The position numbers and the translations under genes were made by a program. Under the pieces are notes generated by a model. That model did no database searches. It had not been told where the DNA came from and saw nothing but the letters and a program-made list of their open reading frames with translations. From T3Sed10-241 sp036751905 (GTDB lineage Bacteria; Bacteroidota; Bacteroidia; Flavobacteriales_D; Cryomorphaceae), in NCBI GenBank assembly GCA_036751905.1, contig DAIOTP010000141.1, forward strand, positions 1 to 8,578: 8,578 nt of DNA, read 5' to 3'. Numbering within the stretch: position 1 is the stretch's first letter; every line of letters begins with the position of its first letter. Shown one piece after another: positions 1 to 6,735 of this stretch.

Positions 1-2667
1 CCATTTGCCGTCAGGCATGACATGCTGGGTATGGCGAAAAGTCCTGTCCACATTTCTCACCAGCACGGGAGTCACGTGGTATTGAGCCTCGCTGGCAAAT
101 GCGTCGAGTTGCACAATCTCATAGAAAGCCTGGTCAGGTGGGTTGAAAAAATTAAACATCTGCCCGATGTTGGTATAGCTTTCTCCATTCAAATCGCCAC
201 GCAAATAATTCAGAAACACATTGCCTTCGTGAAGGAATGACGCTTGATAATTGAGTATATCTGAATCGTACACCCGGAAAGGAAGGAACCAGTTAATCTC
301 AGTGATTTCACGCGACACAAAGGCCTGATATCCCTTGATGTCTCCACCGCCTACCGTATGCTTTACGTTACTGCCGGAAAAGGTGATGCTGCCCCTGAGC
401 CCACCCGTAATCCAACGCTCTCCGTTGTTCATCATATACATTCGCGGCGAGCGGAGTGCACCATTGTATATGGCTTCGTAGGTGTCGATTGTTTGTAATT
501 CGCTGTCGTATGAATGGATAAAAAGAGAGCAATCCTGGCAGTCAGGTCGGGTACTGTACTGGGCAATGTAGAATGTTCCCCGCTCATCCATCCACGCTTC
601 AAATGTTTCCATGTAATTGCGAAGCGGCTGCAGAATTCTAAAATTCAGTACTTCACCAGCATCATTCATTACTCCAATTGCAAGTGGAGCCGAATTAAAT
701 TCGGGATCCGCCACCACTACAATATTACCGTCCTTACGTTTAGTGGCGTGCAGAATCCTCTTGTAATCCCTGTTCCCCAAATCAATCCTTTGGATAGATT
801 CGAATTCGAGGTCTGAATTAAAGTTGACGGAGAACACTGCATAATTTATGTTGTAATCAAAAGGCAATTCTATTGAATGCTCATCATCATGGTAGGCAGG
901 ATACCCCGACCGAAGTACCGTGTAGCCTCCATTTTCACGAGGGAAAAGAAAAGAATTGCCGTCACCAGCACGAAAATCATGAAAATCAATTGATTTCTTA
1001 GAAATCACCTCTCCGGTGAGGGCATCCATGGTCACAAACAGATGCCCGATGTGGCCTTCCGGCAAATCCGACTGCAGGTAGTTCTGGTTTTTACCAAAAC
1101 GGTCAGTAAGATACATGAGGGTTTCACCATTAGGAACAATAGCAGGCCTGCCGTAAGTCAAACCCAAGCCGTACTCTTTATTATTCCCATCCATATTGCT
1201 GTAAAGCTGTTCCCAATCGTTCGTGGGTGATGGCACTTCCGGTTCGGAGGGAATGTTGGGCCCTATGCGGTAAATGGCTATGCTGTGGTCATCCCGCTGC
1301 ACCATTACGTGAAGGATATCGTCTGCAAGGTCGAAATCGACCGCGCGCAACCCCTTAATGCCCGGTTCCAAATCGGCATATAGTCGGGTGCCGCCGGGGG
1401 TTCCATCGCTTATTGCGAGTTCCATACCAAAATAAGAGCTATTCGCCAAAAACCATTGATAGCCCAAATACTCAGCAGTGCGGTGAAACCTTGACGGCAA
1501 ATTGAGATGAATATCATTGGCATAAGCTACGCTGCCCATGGGGCCTTCATAAAAATCCTTGAGGACCTTGAGTTCACCGTTTACATAGCCGTAAGGTTCA
1601 AATCCCTCTTCGCCGTATAGACCCAGCGCAACAACTTCCCTGCCTGTGCTCATTCCTTTTAACAATGCAGGGTGACGTAGCATGGTTCTAATGGATCGCT
1701 TGTAACCGCTCATTTCATCAACCCCTTCGGAGAATTCTTGTCGGTCGATGCGAATCAAATGGCTTGATTTTATTTCTTCCCAGTCCACACCGCGCTGAAT
1801 GCCAATCCATGTGATATCAGCACCATTGGCAATACTGAACTGCTTTAATGGTGTAACCGACTCCTGCGATCCGTCGGTCCACGTGGACCAGAATCTCGGG
1901 CCAAAACTTGGAGGATTTGCGCCTTGAGGAAGCTCACGCGGTGCTATGCCATAGCCGATCTCATGAACCCGAAATTCATCTAAAGCGTCGGTTTGGTTGT
2001 AGAGAAAACGGCCATTCGATCCAGACCATGGAATAAGACGTAAAGAATGCTCCTGGAAATAGGCATCAAAGGGGGCATAGAGGCTGTCTTTACCAAAATC
2101 ATAAGCCAATAAACCCGTAGGATGGGCCAGGTAGAGGACACCTTCTCCGAGAAAATAATCAAAATAATTGCTTGACACACCGGAGGGCAAATCAAAAAGT
2201 ACAGTAGAGGCACCAACCAGACGCATTTCGTACACTTTATTGTGTTGTACTCCATAAGCCTTGTTGTCTACAATGTATTGCGGATAGGCCTGAAAGTTTC
2301 CCACTGTCTGAAAAGTACCATCCGGGAGTAGCCTGAGGTAAGACCAGGGCCCCGCAGGACGATCTACGCGAGATCCATAGTATCGCTTTTCACTTCCGAA
2401 ATCAAATACTTCCTCGATACAGTAGTTGGTGTTTTTTGTCTCTCCGGTCAACGCGTTGTACGCAATGGCTTGCTTGTTTAATCCCGCCACCCTGGATGAA
2501 ACAATATGCCATTCACCGTCCGTGTGGTACTTTATGAATTCAGCCTCACTATCATTGAGCACCACCCTTTCGGGAAAATCGAATGCGGCGATCAAAGTAG
2601 CTTGTGCGGATAGCCGACACAGCGGCGAGAAAAGGAAAAAAATGGTTATGACAAAGGCCCGTATCAC
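1..2667 (-). CDS. Large secreted beta-propeller-like protein with ELWxxDGT-type repeats (3' end outside window)
   Basis: The minus-strand frame is open for 889 codons from a GTG at 2667 to the window edge, with no stop, so the C-terminus is missing. There is no in-frame ATG before residue 148. The GTG is chosen because it gives a clean signal peptide: MIRA, a hydrophobic core (FVITIFFLFSPL), then a likely cleavage after LSAQA near residue 23. The mature part is rich in aromatic residues, Gly and Asp. Degenerate repeats of the ELWxxDGTxxGT/KDIxPG kind occur near residues 256-275 (FWSTWTDGS), 355-379 (EPYGYVNG then KDFYEGPMGS) and 416-436 (ELAISDGTPGGT then ADLEPG), which suggests propeller blades. 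The second half (about 495-889) has other short strand motifs such as KDGNIVVVA at 645-653 and a CQDC pair at 710-713. A C-terminal type IX secretion domain is possible but cannot be seen. The function is unknown. I am sure of the frame and export signal, less so of the fold. Confidence 0.8.
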   Translation of the reverse strand, partial: MIRAFVITIFFLFSPLCRLSAQATLIAAFDFPERVVLNDSEAEFIKYHTDGEWHIVSSRVAGLNKQAIAYNALTGETKNTNYCIEEVFDFGSEKRYYGSRVDRPAGPWSYLRLLPDGTFQTVGNFQAYPQYIVDNKAYGVQHNKVYEMRLVGASTVLFDLPSGVSSNYFDYFLGEGVLYLAHPTGLLAYDFGKDSLYAPFDAYFQEHSLRLIPWSGSNGRFLYNQTDALDEFRVHEIGYGIAPRELPQGANPPSFGPRFWSTWTDGSQESVTPLKQFSIANGADITWIGIQRGVDWEEIKSSHLIRIDRQEFSEGVDEMSGYKRSIRTMLRHPALLKGMSTGREVVALGLYGEEGFEPYGYVNGELKVLKDFYEGPMGSVAYANDIHLNLPSRFHRTAEYLGYQWFLANSSYFGMELAISDGTPGGTRLYADLEPGIKGLRAVDFDLADDILHVMVQRDDHSIAIYRIGPNIPSEPEVPSPTNDWEQLYSNMDGNNKEYGLGLTYGRPAIVPNGETLMYLTDRFGKNQNYLQSDLPEGHIGHLFVTMDALTGEVISKKSIDFHDFRAGDGNSFLFPRENGGYTVLRSGYPAYHDDEHSIELPFDYNINYAVFSVNFNSDLEFESIQRIDLGNRDYKRILHATKRKDGNIVVVADPEFNSAPLAIGVMNDAGEVLNFRILQPLRNYMETFEAWMDERGTFYIAQYSTRPDCQDCSLFIHSYDSELQTIDTYEAIYNGALRSPRMYMMNNGERWITGGLRGSITFSGSNVKHTVGGGDIKGYQAFVSREITEINWFLPFRVYDSDILNYQASFLHEGNVFLNYLRGDLNGESYTNIGQMFNFFNPPDQAFYEIVQLDAFASEAQYHVTPVLVRNVDRTFRHTQHVMPDGKW

Positions 2668-2764
2668 AGCACAAATTCTTATTTGGGAGCAATATACGCA
2701 ATCAACATTGTATTTATGAAATGCGAGATGAGATTTAATAATAGAATAACATAGCGAATTAAGT
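2668..2764. other. AT-rich divergent intergenic region
   Basis: These 97 bases separate the minus-strand secreted protein from the plus-strand peptidase fragment and must hold the promoter of the secreted protein. I see no full match to the Bacteroidota -7 motif TAnnTTTG in the right orientation. A perfect 14-base inverted repeat, AGTTTG-CC-CAAACT, spans 2762-2775, at the point where AT-rich DNA changes abruptly to GC-richer coding DNA. Confidence 0.5.
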
Positions 2765-3034
2765 TTGCCCAAACTCAAGGCCCGCAAGCTCTACGCCGAC
2801 AGCCTTGGCAACGAAACCGAGCAGCCCCTCCACGAGTGGATCGACATCGGGGTGTACAACGACAAGGACGAAAAGCGCCTCAGCGCATGGAAGCGCGTGC
2901 ACCTCACCGAGAGCCCCGCCCGCTATACCATGACCGTGGACAGCCTTCCGGCAAAAGCGGCATTAGACCCCAGGAGGATGTTGATCGAGCGTGTGATTAG
3001 TGATAATGTGAAATCCATTAAAACCGACACGTAG
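2765..3034 (+). pseudogene. C-terminal remnant of an ABC-permease/M1 aminopeptidase-like protein
   Basis: This is an 89-codon frame with only a TTG as possible start, and an in-frame TAA at 2747-2749 closes the frame upstream. The protein reads like the final beta-rich segment of the very large (about 1,200 residue) Bacteroidota membrane proteins that join ABC-2 permease helices to an M1 metallopeptidase. The matching features, recalled from the family, are a KLYAD..GNETE strand, WIDIGVYNDKDEK, then PAKAALDPRRMLIERVISDNVK, where the family has PAKAGIDP..LIDR..DDN. No permease helices and no HExxH zinc site are present, so this cannot be a working peptidase. Codon use (GCC, CTC, CGC, AAG) is GC-richer than in the adjacent toxin remnant. 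The stop codon lies inside the palindromic element at 3026-3060. The family call is moderately sure; that it is a fragment is more certain. A mis-join during assembly is an alternative explanation. Confidence 0.55.
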
Positions 3035-3060
3035 GGGCCGACCTACGTGTCTGCCCCTAC
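3026..3060. repeat. REP-like palindromic element with two alternative hairpins
   Basis: Two overlapping inverted repeats are visible. The first is perfect, with 10-bp arms GACACGTAGG (3026-3035) and CCTACGTGTC (3042-3051) around a 6-base loop. The second pairs 3031-3042 with 3049-3060, a 12-bp stem with one C/T mismatch and the outer arms GTAGGGGC and GCCCCTAC. The two stems share bases and exclude each other. No T-run follows, so this is not a standard terminator. The layout resembles the short dispersed GTAGGGGC...GCCCCTAC palindromes seen between genes in many bacteria. The TAG at 3032-3034 within it ends the upstream peptidase fragment. Only one copy lies in this window. Confidence 0.75.
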
Positions 3061-3109
3061 CTGCATGCACCCCACCCTTTCGCAATGGCAAAATGAAAAG
3101 TTAAACCCA

Positions 3110-3117
3110 TATATTTG
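3110..3117 (+). promoter_or_regulatory. Possible Bacteroidota -7 box (TATATTTG)
   Basis: TATATTTG matches the Bacteroidota -7 consensus TAnnTTTG exactly. However, there is no convincing TTG -33 element at the usual distance upstream, and the site overlaps the TTG proposed as the antitoxin start. If it is used, transcription would begin near 3124 and translation would need a later start, such as the ATG at 3175. This is weak evidence. Confidence 0.25.
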
Positions 3118-3330
3118 AAAAAACAAAGCATTTTGGGAGGCCTGATCATTAAAGCCGACACCCATACAAGAAAAATGATCAAAGCACTTGCCAATAAGAT
3201 GGGGGCGGGTGTGATCCTTCTCGATGAAAAGCAATACGAAGATTTTCTTCTGGGCTTGCGAATGGATGAGGAAAAGACCGGGGATAATGTGTCACGCGAA
3301 GAGATCATGAAGATTCTCAAAACCAAATAA
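3115..3330 (+). CDS. Small antitoxin-like protein of a RelE/ParE-type toxin-antitoxin pair
   Basis: A 71-residue protein begins at TTG 3115; an in-frame stop lies upstream at 3094-3096. An alternative is the ATG at 3175, which would give 52 residues. I prefer the longer form because its early residues, LIIKADTHTRKMIKALANKMGA, fit the beta-strand plus helix that opens Bacteroidota antitoxins of this kind. The rest, YEDFLLGLRMDEE..NVSREEIMKILK, is the charged helical tail that normally wraps the toxin. It is a cytoplasmic protein expected to neutralise the RelE-fold protein encoded four bases downstream (3335) and perhaps to autoregulate the pair. That toxin is now broken, so this gene is probably an orphan. 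The frame itself shows no damage. The exact antitoxin family is not certain. Confidence 0.6.
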   Translation: MKKQSILGGLIIKADTHTRKMIKALANKMGAGVILLDEKQYEDFLLGLRMDEEKTGDNVSREEIMKILKTK

Positions 3331-3334
3331 GACG

Positions 3335-3606
3335 ATGATCGTCGAATTTGACAAATCGTTCAAAAAATCTATAAGAAAAACGCAAAGATCCAGATCTGCT
3401 GGCCAGAATTGAAGAGGTAATACGCAAAGTGGAACAAGCCGAGCAACGCTATCGATATTACAAACGTTCGAAAGTTAAAGGGTTTCAGCTCTTACTTTCG
3501 AATAAAGCTATGAGATTACCGGATCGGGATCGAAATGATATAGACAGGTTCAATTCGATTGATTATTGTCCTACACCGCAAGGACATATTCAAGGAGTTT
3601 CCGTAA
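3335..3606 (+). pseudogene. Decayed RelE/ParE-family toxin (mRNA interferase-like)
   Basis: Three consecutive frames together spell one toxin. Frame one, from ATG 3335 to about 3385, gives MIVEFDKSFKKSIRKTQ and would run into a TGA at 3410. Frame two, from 3387 to about 3480, gives DPDLLARIEEVIRKVEQAEQ and then YYKRSKVKG. Frame three, from about 3484, gives FSSYFRIKL, a TGA (3511), DYRIGIEMI, a TAG (3541), then LIIVLHRKDIFKEFP and the natural TAA at 3604-3606. The order MIVEFDKSF, helix, YRIRxGDYRIGIE, HRKDIYKxFP is that of Bacteroidota RelE-like toxins. Two one-base gains near 3386 (CAAAG) and 3480-3485 (GGGTTT) plus two nonsense codons prevent a full product. The TGA sits where the family has the Gly of GDYR, a GGA-to-TGA change. 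The TG-spaced antitoxin gene lies directly upstream. Confidence 0.8.
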
Positions 3607-3655
3607 GTCTTAACATTTTGCTGCCTCATCAACGGCACGATTGATTGGCACCCCG

Positions 3656-3673
3656 TTTGCTTTTGAAAGCAAA
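3656..3673. repeat. Short perfect inverted repeat upstream of the DUF2846-like gene
   Basis: TTTGCTTT-TG-AAAGCAAA is a perfect 8-bp inverted repeat with a 2-base spacer, ending 10 bases before the ATG at 3684. Such a tight, AT-rich palindrome is more like an operator half-site pair than a stable RNA hairpin. No regulator can be assigned, and chance is not excluded. Confidence 0.3.
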
Positions 3674-3683
3674 AAATAGAGCC

Positions 3684-4096
3684 ATGAGATCAATCCTCTT
3701 CTTTATCACTTCACTGCTTGCATTTAGCAGCGCACCCCTTTGGGCACAAGAAAACGGTGGTACAGTTTATCTGATCAGACCCAAAGCAAGCACATTTCAA
3801 CCCGCAAAAGTGTATATCAATGATGTGCTGGCTGCGCTGGTTTTGGATAACGAAACTTTGGTGATGAATTTTGAGCACGACGNNNNNNNNNNCAGCGCTC
3901 CTTACACCTTGAGGTGGCACCCTTGATCATCAATGTACGCAGAGGGCAATCGTATTTTGTAGAGCTTAGGCTCAATACACCCGCTGCACGATTGCTGCAG
4001 AGTATTGATGGTGCTTCATTGATGAAACAAAATGACAAGGTGATGCACATGACTGCTGAACAAATTCAAAGGATTCCGCTGCTGCCCATTCCTTGA
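3684..4096 (+). CDS. Secreted DUF2846-like protein, interrupted by an assembly gap
   Basis: The start at ATG 3684 is preferred over an upstream in-frame TTG at 3645 because it begins a signal peptide: MRSILFFITSLLAFSSAPLWAQ, likely cut near residue 21. The next strand, TVYLIRPKAS, then AKVYINDVLAALVLDN, matches the opening of DUF2846-type domains (YxxRP, then an N-x-x-L turn). After the N run, the frame that ends at TGA 4094-4096 continues the domain with LHLEVAPL and RRGQSYFVELRL, where the family has a GQxYY strand, and then 40 residues of helix. The two halves are in different frames as written. 66 codons plus one base precede the gap, so the real gap must be 2 mod 3 in length, not 10. About 135-140 residues would be normal for a small exported protein of this family. 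The role is unknown. Confidence 0.65.
3883..3892. other. Assembly gap (10 N)
   Basis: Ten consecutive N interrupt the DUF2846-like gene. Reading-frame continuity of the flanking halves is inconsistent with exactly 10 missing bases and needs a length of 2 mod 3, so the number is probably a scaffolder default. Confidence 0.95.
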
Positions 4097-4136
4097 TGTA
4101 GCTCTCTTTATAAGCGCAATAAATCCTCAAATATGT
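4097..4136. other. Convergent intergenic region
   Basis: These 40 bases separate the 3' ends of the plus-strand DUF2846-like gene and the minus-strand operon. A bidirectional terminator would be expected, but I find no stable GC hairpin; only short T-runs border the region. Confidence 0.4.
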
Positions 4137-5063
4137 TCAAAATATTTTTTCATAAGCTTCAGGCTGTTCGCGGGGCACATTCTTGCCAACTTCCAAAATC
4201 TCATACACATTTGCTTTGATCGTGAGGGCGATATCGCCTGTCGGCAAATCGTTGCAATCGAGGCCAAATGGGTCTTCAATCTCGCTTGCCATAAGCTCCA
4301 TGCCCATAAAGGCGAAGAAAGCAAGGGCTGTGATGGGAATGGCCCAAAATCCAAAATCGGGAAGCAGTGCCATGGGCAGAAAGAGGCCGTACACACTGAT
4401 GAATATTTTCAAATACACATTGTAACTGAAGGGGATCGGTGTTTTCTTAATACGCTCGCAAGCGCCGAGAATGTCGAGCAAGGCTTGGGTGTGTGGCTTG
4501 ATGTTGAGGTGATCATAAGGCGTGATGGCATTGCTGCGGTGCTGCTCTTCCACCAACGTATGTATCTGCTGGCTGATGTAGTTGGGCAGATGCTTTTTTC
4601 GCCCGTAAAGGGCGGCCTCCTCAGGGCTTAAGTCAACGAGCTCCTCAAGTTTCGGGCCGCTGCGCATGTGCTCCTTGAAAGCCAGGCAAAAGTTGCTGAT
4701 GAGGTGGGCCATGCGTTTGCGTGAAGTCAGGTCATTTTCCGGAAAGGTAACCTGCACGGCAATGGCCAGGTTACGTGTGTGGTTGACCAAAGCTCCCCAC
4801 TGCTTGCGGCCTTCCCACCAGCGGTCGTAGGCCGTGTTGGTGCGGAATACCAGCAAGATGCTCAGCACCAATCCGAGCACTGAAAAAATGGAAGTGCCCA
4901 TATGCCATGGGCTTTCGACATTCAGGACTGCTTGGAGCGTAGCCAACAAAGCGGTGTACAGGGCCATCAAGCCGCTCGCCCTGCTCACGCGCTTCATGGT
5001 GTAGCTGGTAAACAAGTGGCGAATATCACCGAGCCAGTTGCCGTTGGTTTTGTAATAAATCAT
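4137..5063 (-). CDS. Bestrophin-family anion channel
   Basis: This 308-residue membrane protein has the order of motifs seen in bacterial bestrophins, which assemble as pentameric ion channels in the inner membrane. Hydrophobic segments lie at about 29-49, 57-75, 213-234 and 236-255. Between the second segment and the first cytosolic helices is the hallmark LVFRTNTAYDRWWEGRKQWG (71-90), followed by LVNHTRNLA. ACERIKKTPIPFSY (201-214) precedes the third segment. The C-terminal signature is ELMASEIEDPFG..CNDLPTGD (256-276). By recalled alignment with the Klebsiella channel, the neck would be lined by L65, I69 and F73. Bacterial members have been found to pass either cations or anions, so the ion preference is not settled. 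The start ATG lies four bases after the stop of the receiver-flavoprotein gene, making it the last gene of a three-gene operon. The length is normal and no residue appears lost. Confidence 0.9.
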   Translation of the reverse strand: MIYYKTNGNWLGDIRHLFTSYTMKRVSRASGLMALYTALLATLQAVLNVESPWHMGTSIFSVLGLVLSILLVFRTNTAYDRWWEGRKQWGALVNHTRNLAIAVQVTFPENDLTSRKRMAHLISNFCLAFKEHMRSGPKLEELVDLSPEEAALYGRKKHLPNYISQQIHTLVEEQHRSNAITPYDHLNIKPHTQALLDILGACERIKKTPIPFSYNVYLKIFISVYGLFLPMALLPDFGFWAIPITALAFFAFMGMELMASEIEDPFGLDCNDLPTGDIALTIKANVYEILEVGKNVPREQPEAYEKIF

Positions 5064-5067
5064 GCCG

Positions 5068-6729
5068 TCAAATTTCTGCCAGGTATTTGTGCACCAGGCT
5101 AATGCTCATGGAGCCCTCTCCCACTGCCGAGGCCACCCGGTTCATGGCCCCCGAACGCACATCGCCGGCAGCAAATACACCCGGAACACTGGTTTCGAGC
5201 AGGTAAGGATCACGATTGAGCTTCCAACGCTTCTTAAAGTCGGGGGCGATTTTCAAATCGACTCCGGTGCACACGAAGTTGCGGGCATCTTTAATCACCT
5301 GCTCCGGGAGCCACTGCGTTACCGCCTGGGCACCAATGAATATGAACAGTGCTGCAAGCTCCAGCTCCTCCGTACGGCCATAGGGTTGAAACTGTACAAG
5401 CACCGATTCGAGTTGCTGCTCACCACGCGCTTCGATGACCTCGCCCTGCGTCCACAGCTCAATATTTGCCGTCCCTTCTATTTGGTCGATCAGGTAACTC
5501 GACATGCTGGAACTCAAAGAATCCCTTCTGATCAGTATGATGACCCTTGCGGCAAATTGGCTCAGGTACATGGCCGCCTGCCCAGCCGAATTGCCGCCCC
5601 CAATGATCATGACTGTCTTTTGGGCGCAAAAAGCAGCTTCCGTATTGGCCGCTCCGTAGTACACTCCCGCTCCAGTGACCCGCTCCAGCCCGGATGCTTT
5701 TAGGGTGCGGTAGTTCACGCCGGTGGTTACCACTACGCTCTTGGCATTGATGCGTGCCCCCGACTTGAGCACCACCGTTTTGTAAGGATCGTTGAACTCC
5801 AGGCCTGCCACTTCCTGTGGCAAAAGAAACTCAGCACCGAAACGGGTGGCTTGTGTAATGGCACGCCTGGTAAGGTCAGCACCACTCAAGCCATTCGGAA
5901 AACCGAGGTAATTCTCGATGCGGGAACTTGTGCCTGCCTGGCCTCCAGGGGCACGCTTGTCAATCAGCAGGCTCTTAAGACCCTCTGAAGCGGCGTACAC
6001 CGCGGCTGCGAGCCCTGCCGGGCCGGCACCTATGATGACCACATCGTACAGATCGGCGCTGGCATTCACATTGAGGCCCAAGGCCCGGGCCAGATAGGTG
6101 ACATTGGGTTTCCTGAGGTATTGTCCATCTTCCAGAAAAACGGCAGGAAGGTGCTCGTCCTGCAATCCATTCATGTTGAGAAGCTCCCGGGCCTCGGCCT
6201 GGGTTTGCACATCGAGCCAGCGGTAAGGAAGCAAATTTCCCGAAAGGAAGTCTTTAAGCTGGTGCGACAAGGGCGAAAACTGGTAGCCAATCACCTGGAT
6301 CCCTTTGAATGGCGGCGTATAGCTCTGCTCCCAAGCCTCGAGGAGGTCATCGAGCACGGGGTACAATTTCTCCTCAGGCGGATTCCATGGCTTAAGCAAA
6401 TAGTAGTCGAGCTGCACATCATTGATTGCCTTGATGGCCGCTTCAGTATCACTGTAAGCGGTGAGCAGTACCCGCTTGGCCTCAGGGAAAAAAGTACGCG
6501 CCTTCTCCAGAAATTCGACCCCCTGCATTTCGGGCATGCGGTTGTCGGACAGGAAGAGGGCCACCGTTTCGCCTTGGTTTTTCAATTCGAGGAGGCTGTC
6601 GAGCGCTTCCTGTGCAGAAGTGGTGTTGAGAATGCGGTAGGTGCTGCGGTAGCGTGTACGCAAGTCGCGTACCACGGCCCTGAGCACCTGCGGATCATCG
6701 TCTATGGCGAATATAATGGCTTGTGACAT
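5068..6729 (-). CDS. Response regulator fused to a thioredoxin-reductase-like FAD/NAD(P)H oxidoreductase
   Basis: The 553 residues contain three modules. A receiver domain (1-125) has the acidic pair D11/D12, phospho-acceptor D62 (FLSDNRMPEMQG), T90 and K113-P114. A thioredoxin/glutaredoxin-like segment (about 142-222) keeps a likely cis-proline (LPAVFLEDG, P195) but has SPLS at 152-155 where a CxxC would stand. The TrxR-like core (about 227-553) has the FAD motif GAGPAG at 234-239, PGGQAGTSSRIENYLGFP (261-278), the NAD(P)H motif GGGNSAG at 377-383, RRD at 401-403 and a second FAD motif, VFAAGDV (518-524). In true thioredoxin reductases a CAxCD motif precedes the GGGDSA motif. Here that stretch reads YYGAANTEAAFC (357-368) with no CxxC. 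It is therefore probably an NAD(P)H flavoprotein without dithiol chemistry, gated by phosphorylation. The cognate kinase ends six bases upstream. The domain order is known as an annotated fusion; the substrate is not known. Confidence 0.92.
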   Translation of the reverse strand: MSQAIIFAIDDDPQVLRAVVRDLRTRYRSTYRILNTTSAQEALDSLLELKNQGETVALFLSDNRMPEMQGVEFLEKARTFFPEAKRVLLTAYSDTEAAIKAINDVQLDYYLLKPWNPPEEKLYPVLDDLLEAWEQSYTPPFKGIQVIGYQFSPLSHQLKDFLSGNLLPYRWLDVQTQAEARELLNMNGLQDEHLPAVFLEDGQYLRKPNVTYLARALGLNVNASADLYDVVIIGAGPAGLAAAVYAASEGLKSLLIDKRAPGGQAGTSSRIENYLGFPNGLSGADLTRRAITQATRFGAEFLLPQEVAGLEFNDPYKTVVLKSGARINAKSVVVTTGVNYRTLKASGLERVTGAGVYYGAANTEAAFCAQKTVMIIGGGNSAGQAAMYLSQFAARVIILIRRDSLSSSMSSYLIDQIEGTANIELWTQGEVIEARGEQQLESVLVQFQPYGRTEELELAALFIFIGAQAVTQWLPEQVIKDARNFVCTGVDLKIAPDFKKRWKLNRDPYLLETSVPGVFAAGDVRSGAMNRVASAVGEGSMSISLVHKYLAEI

Positions 6730-6735
6730 AATTTA

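Noticed and set aside
3026..3060. Intrinsic terminator
   Set aside because: The stem is strong but no T-run follows on either strand.
3057..3326. Minus-strand frame opposite the antitoxin
   Set aside because: It mirrors the antitoxin frame, and the plus-strand product has the better family fit and context.
3335..3606. Programmed frameshifting or stop-codon readthrough (including selenocysteine) to make the toxin
   Set aside because: Two shifts plus two different stop codons would all have to be bypassed, and no slippery heptamer or SECIS-like hairpin is evident; decay is simpler.
4127..4396. Minus-strand 89-codon frame within the channel gene
   Set aside because: It is a different frame inside the bestrophin coding sequence with no independent support.
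5062..5703. 213-codon plus-strand open frame
   Set aside because: It lies antisense to the flavoprotein gene, whose motifs are complete; its own translation shows no recognisable domain and has a shadow-like composition.
6121..6726. 201-codon plus-strand open frame
   Set aside because: It is antisense to the receiver domain and linker of the flavoprotein gene, and shows no motif of its own.
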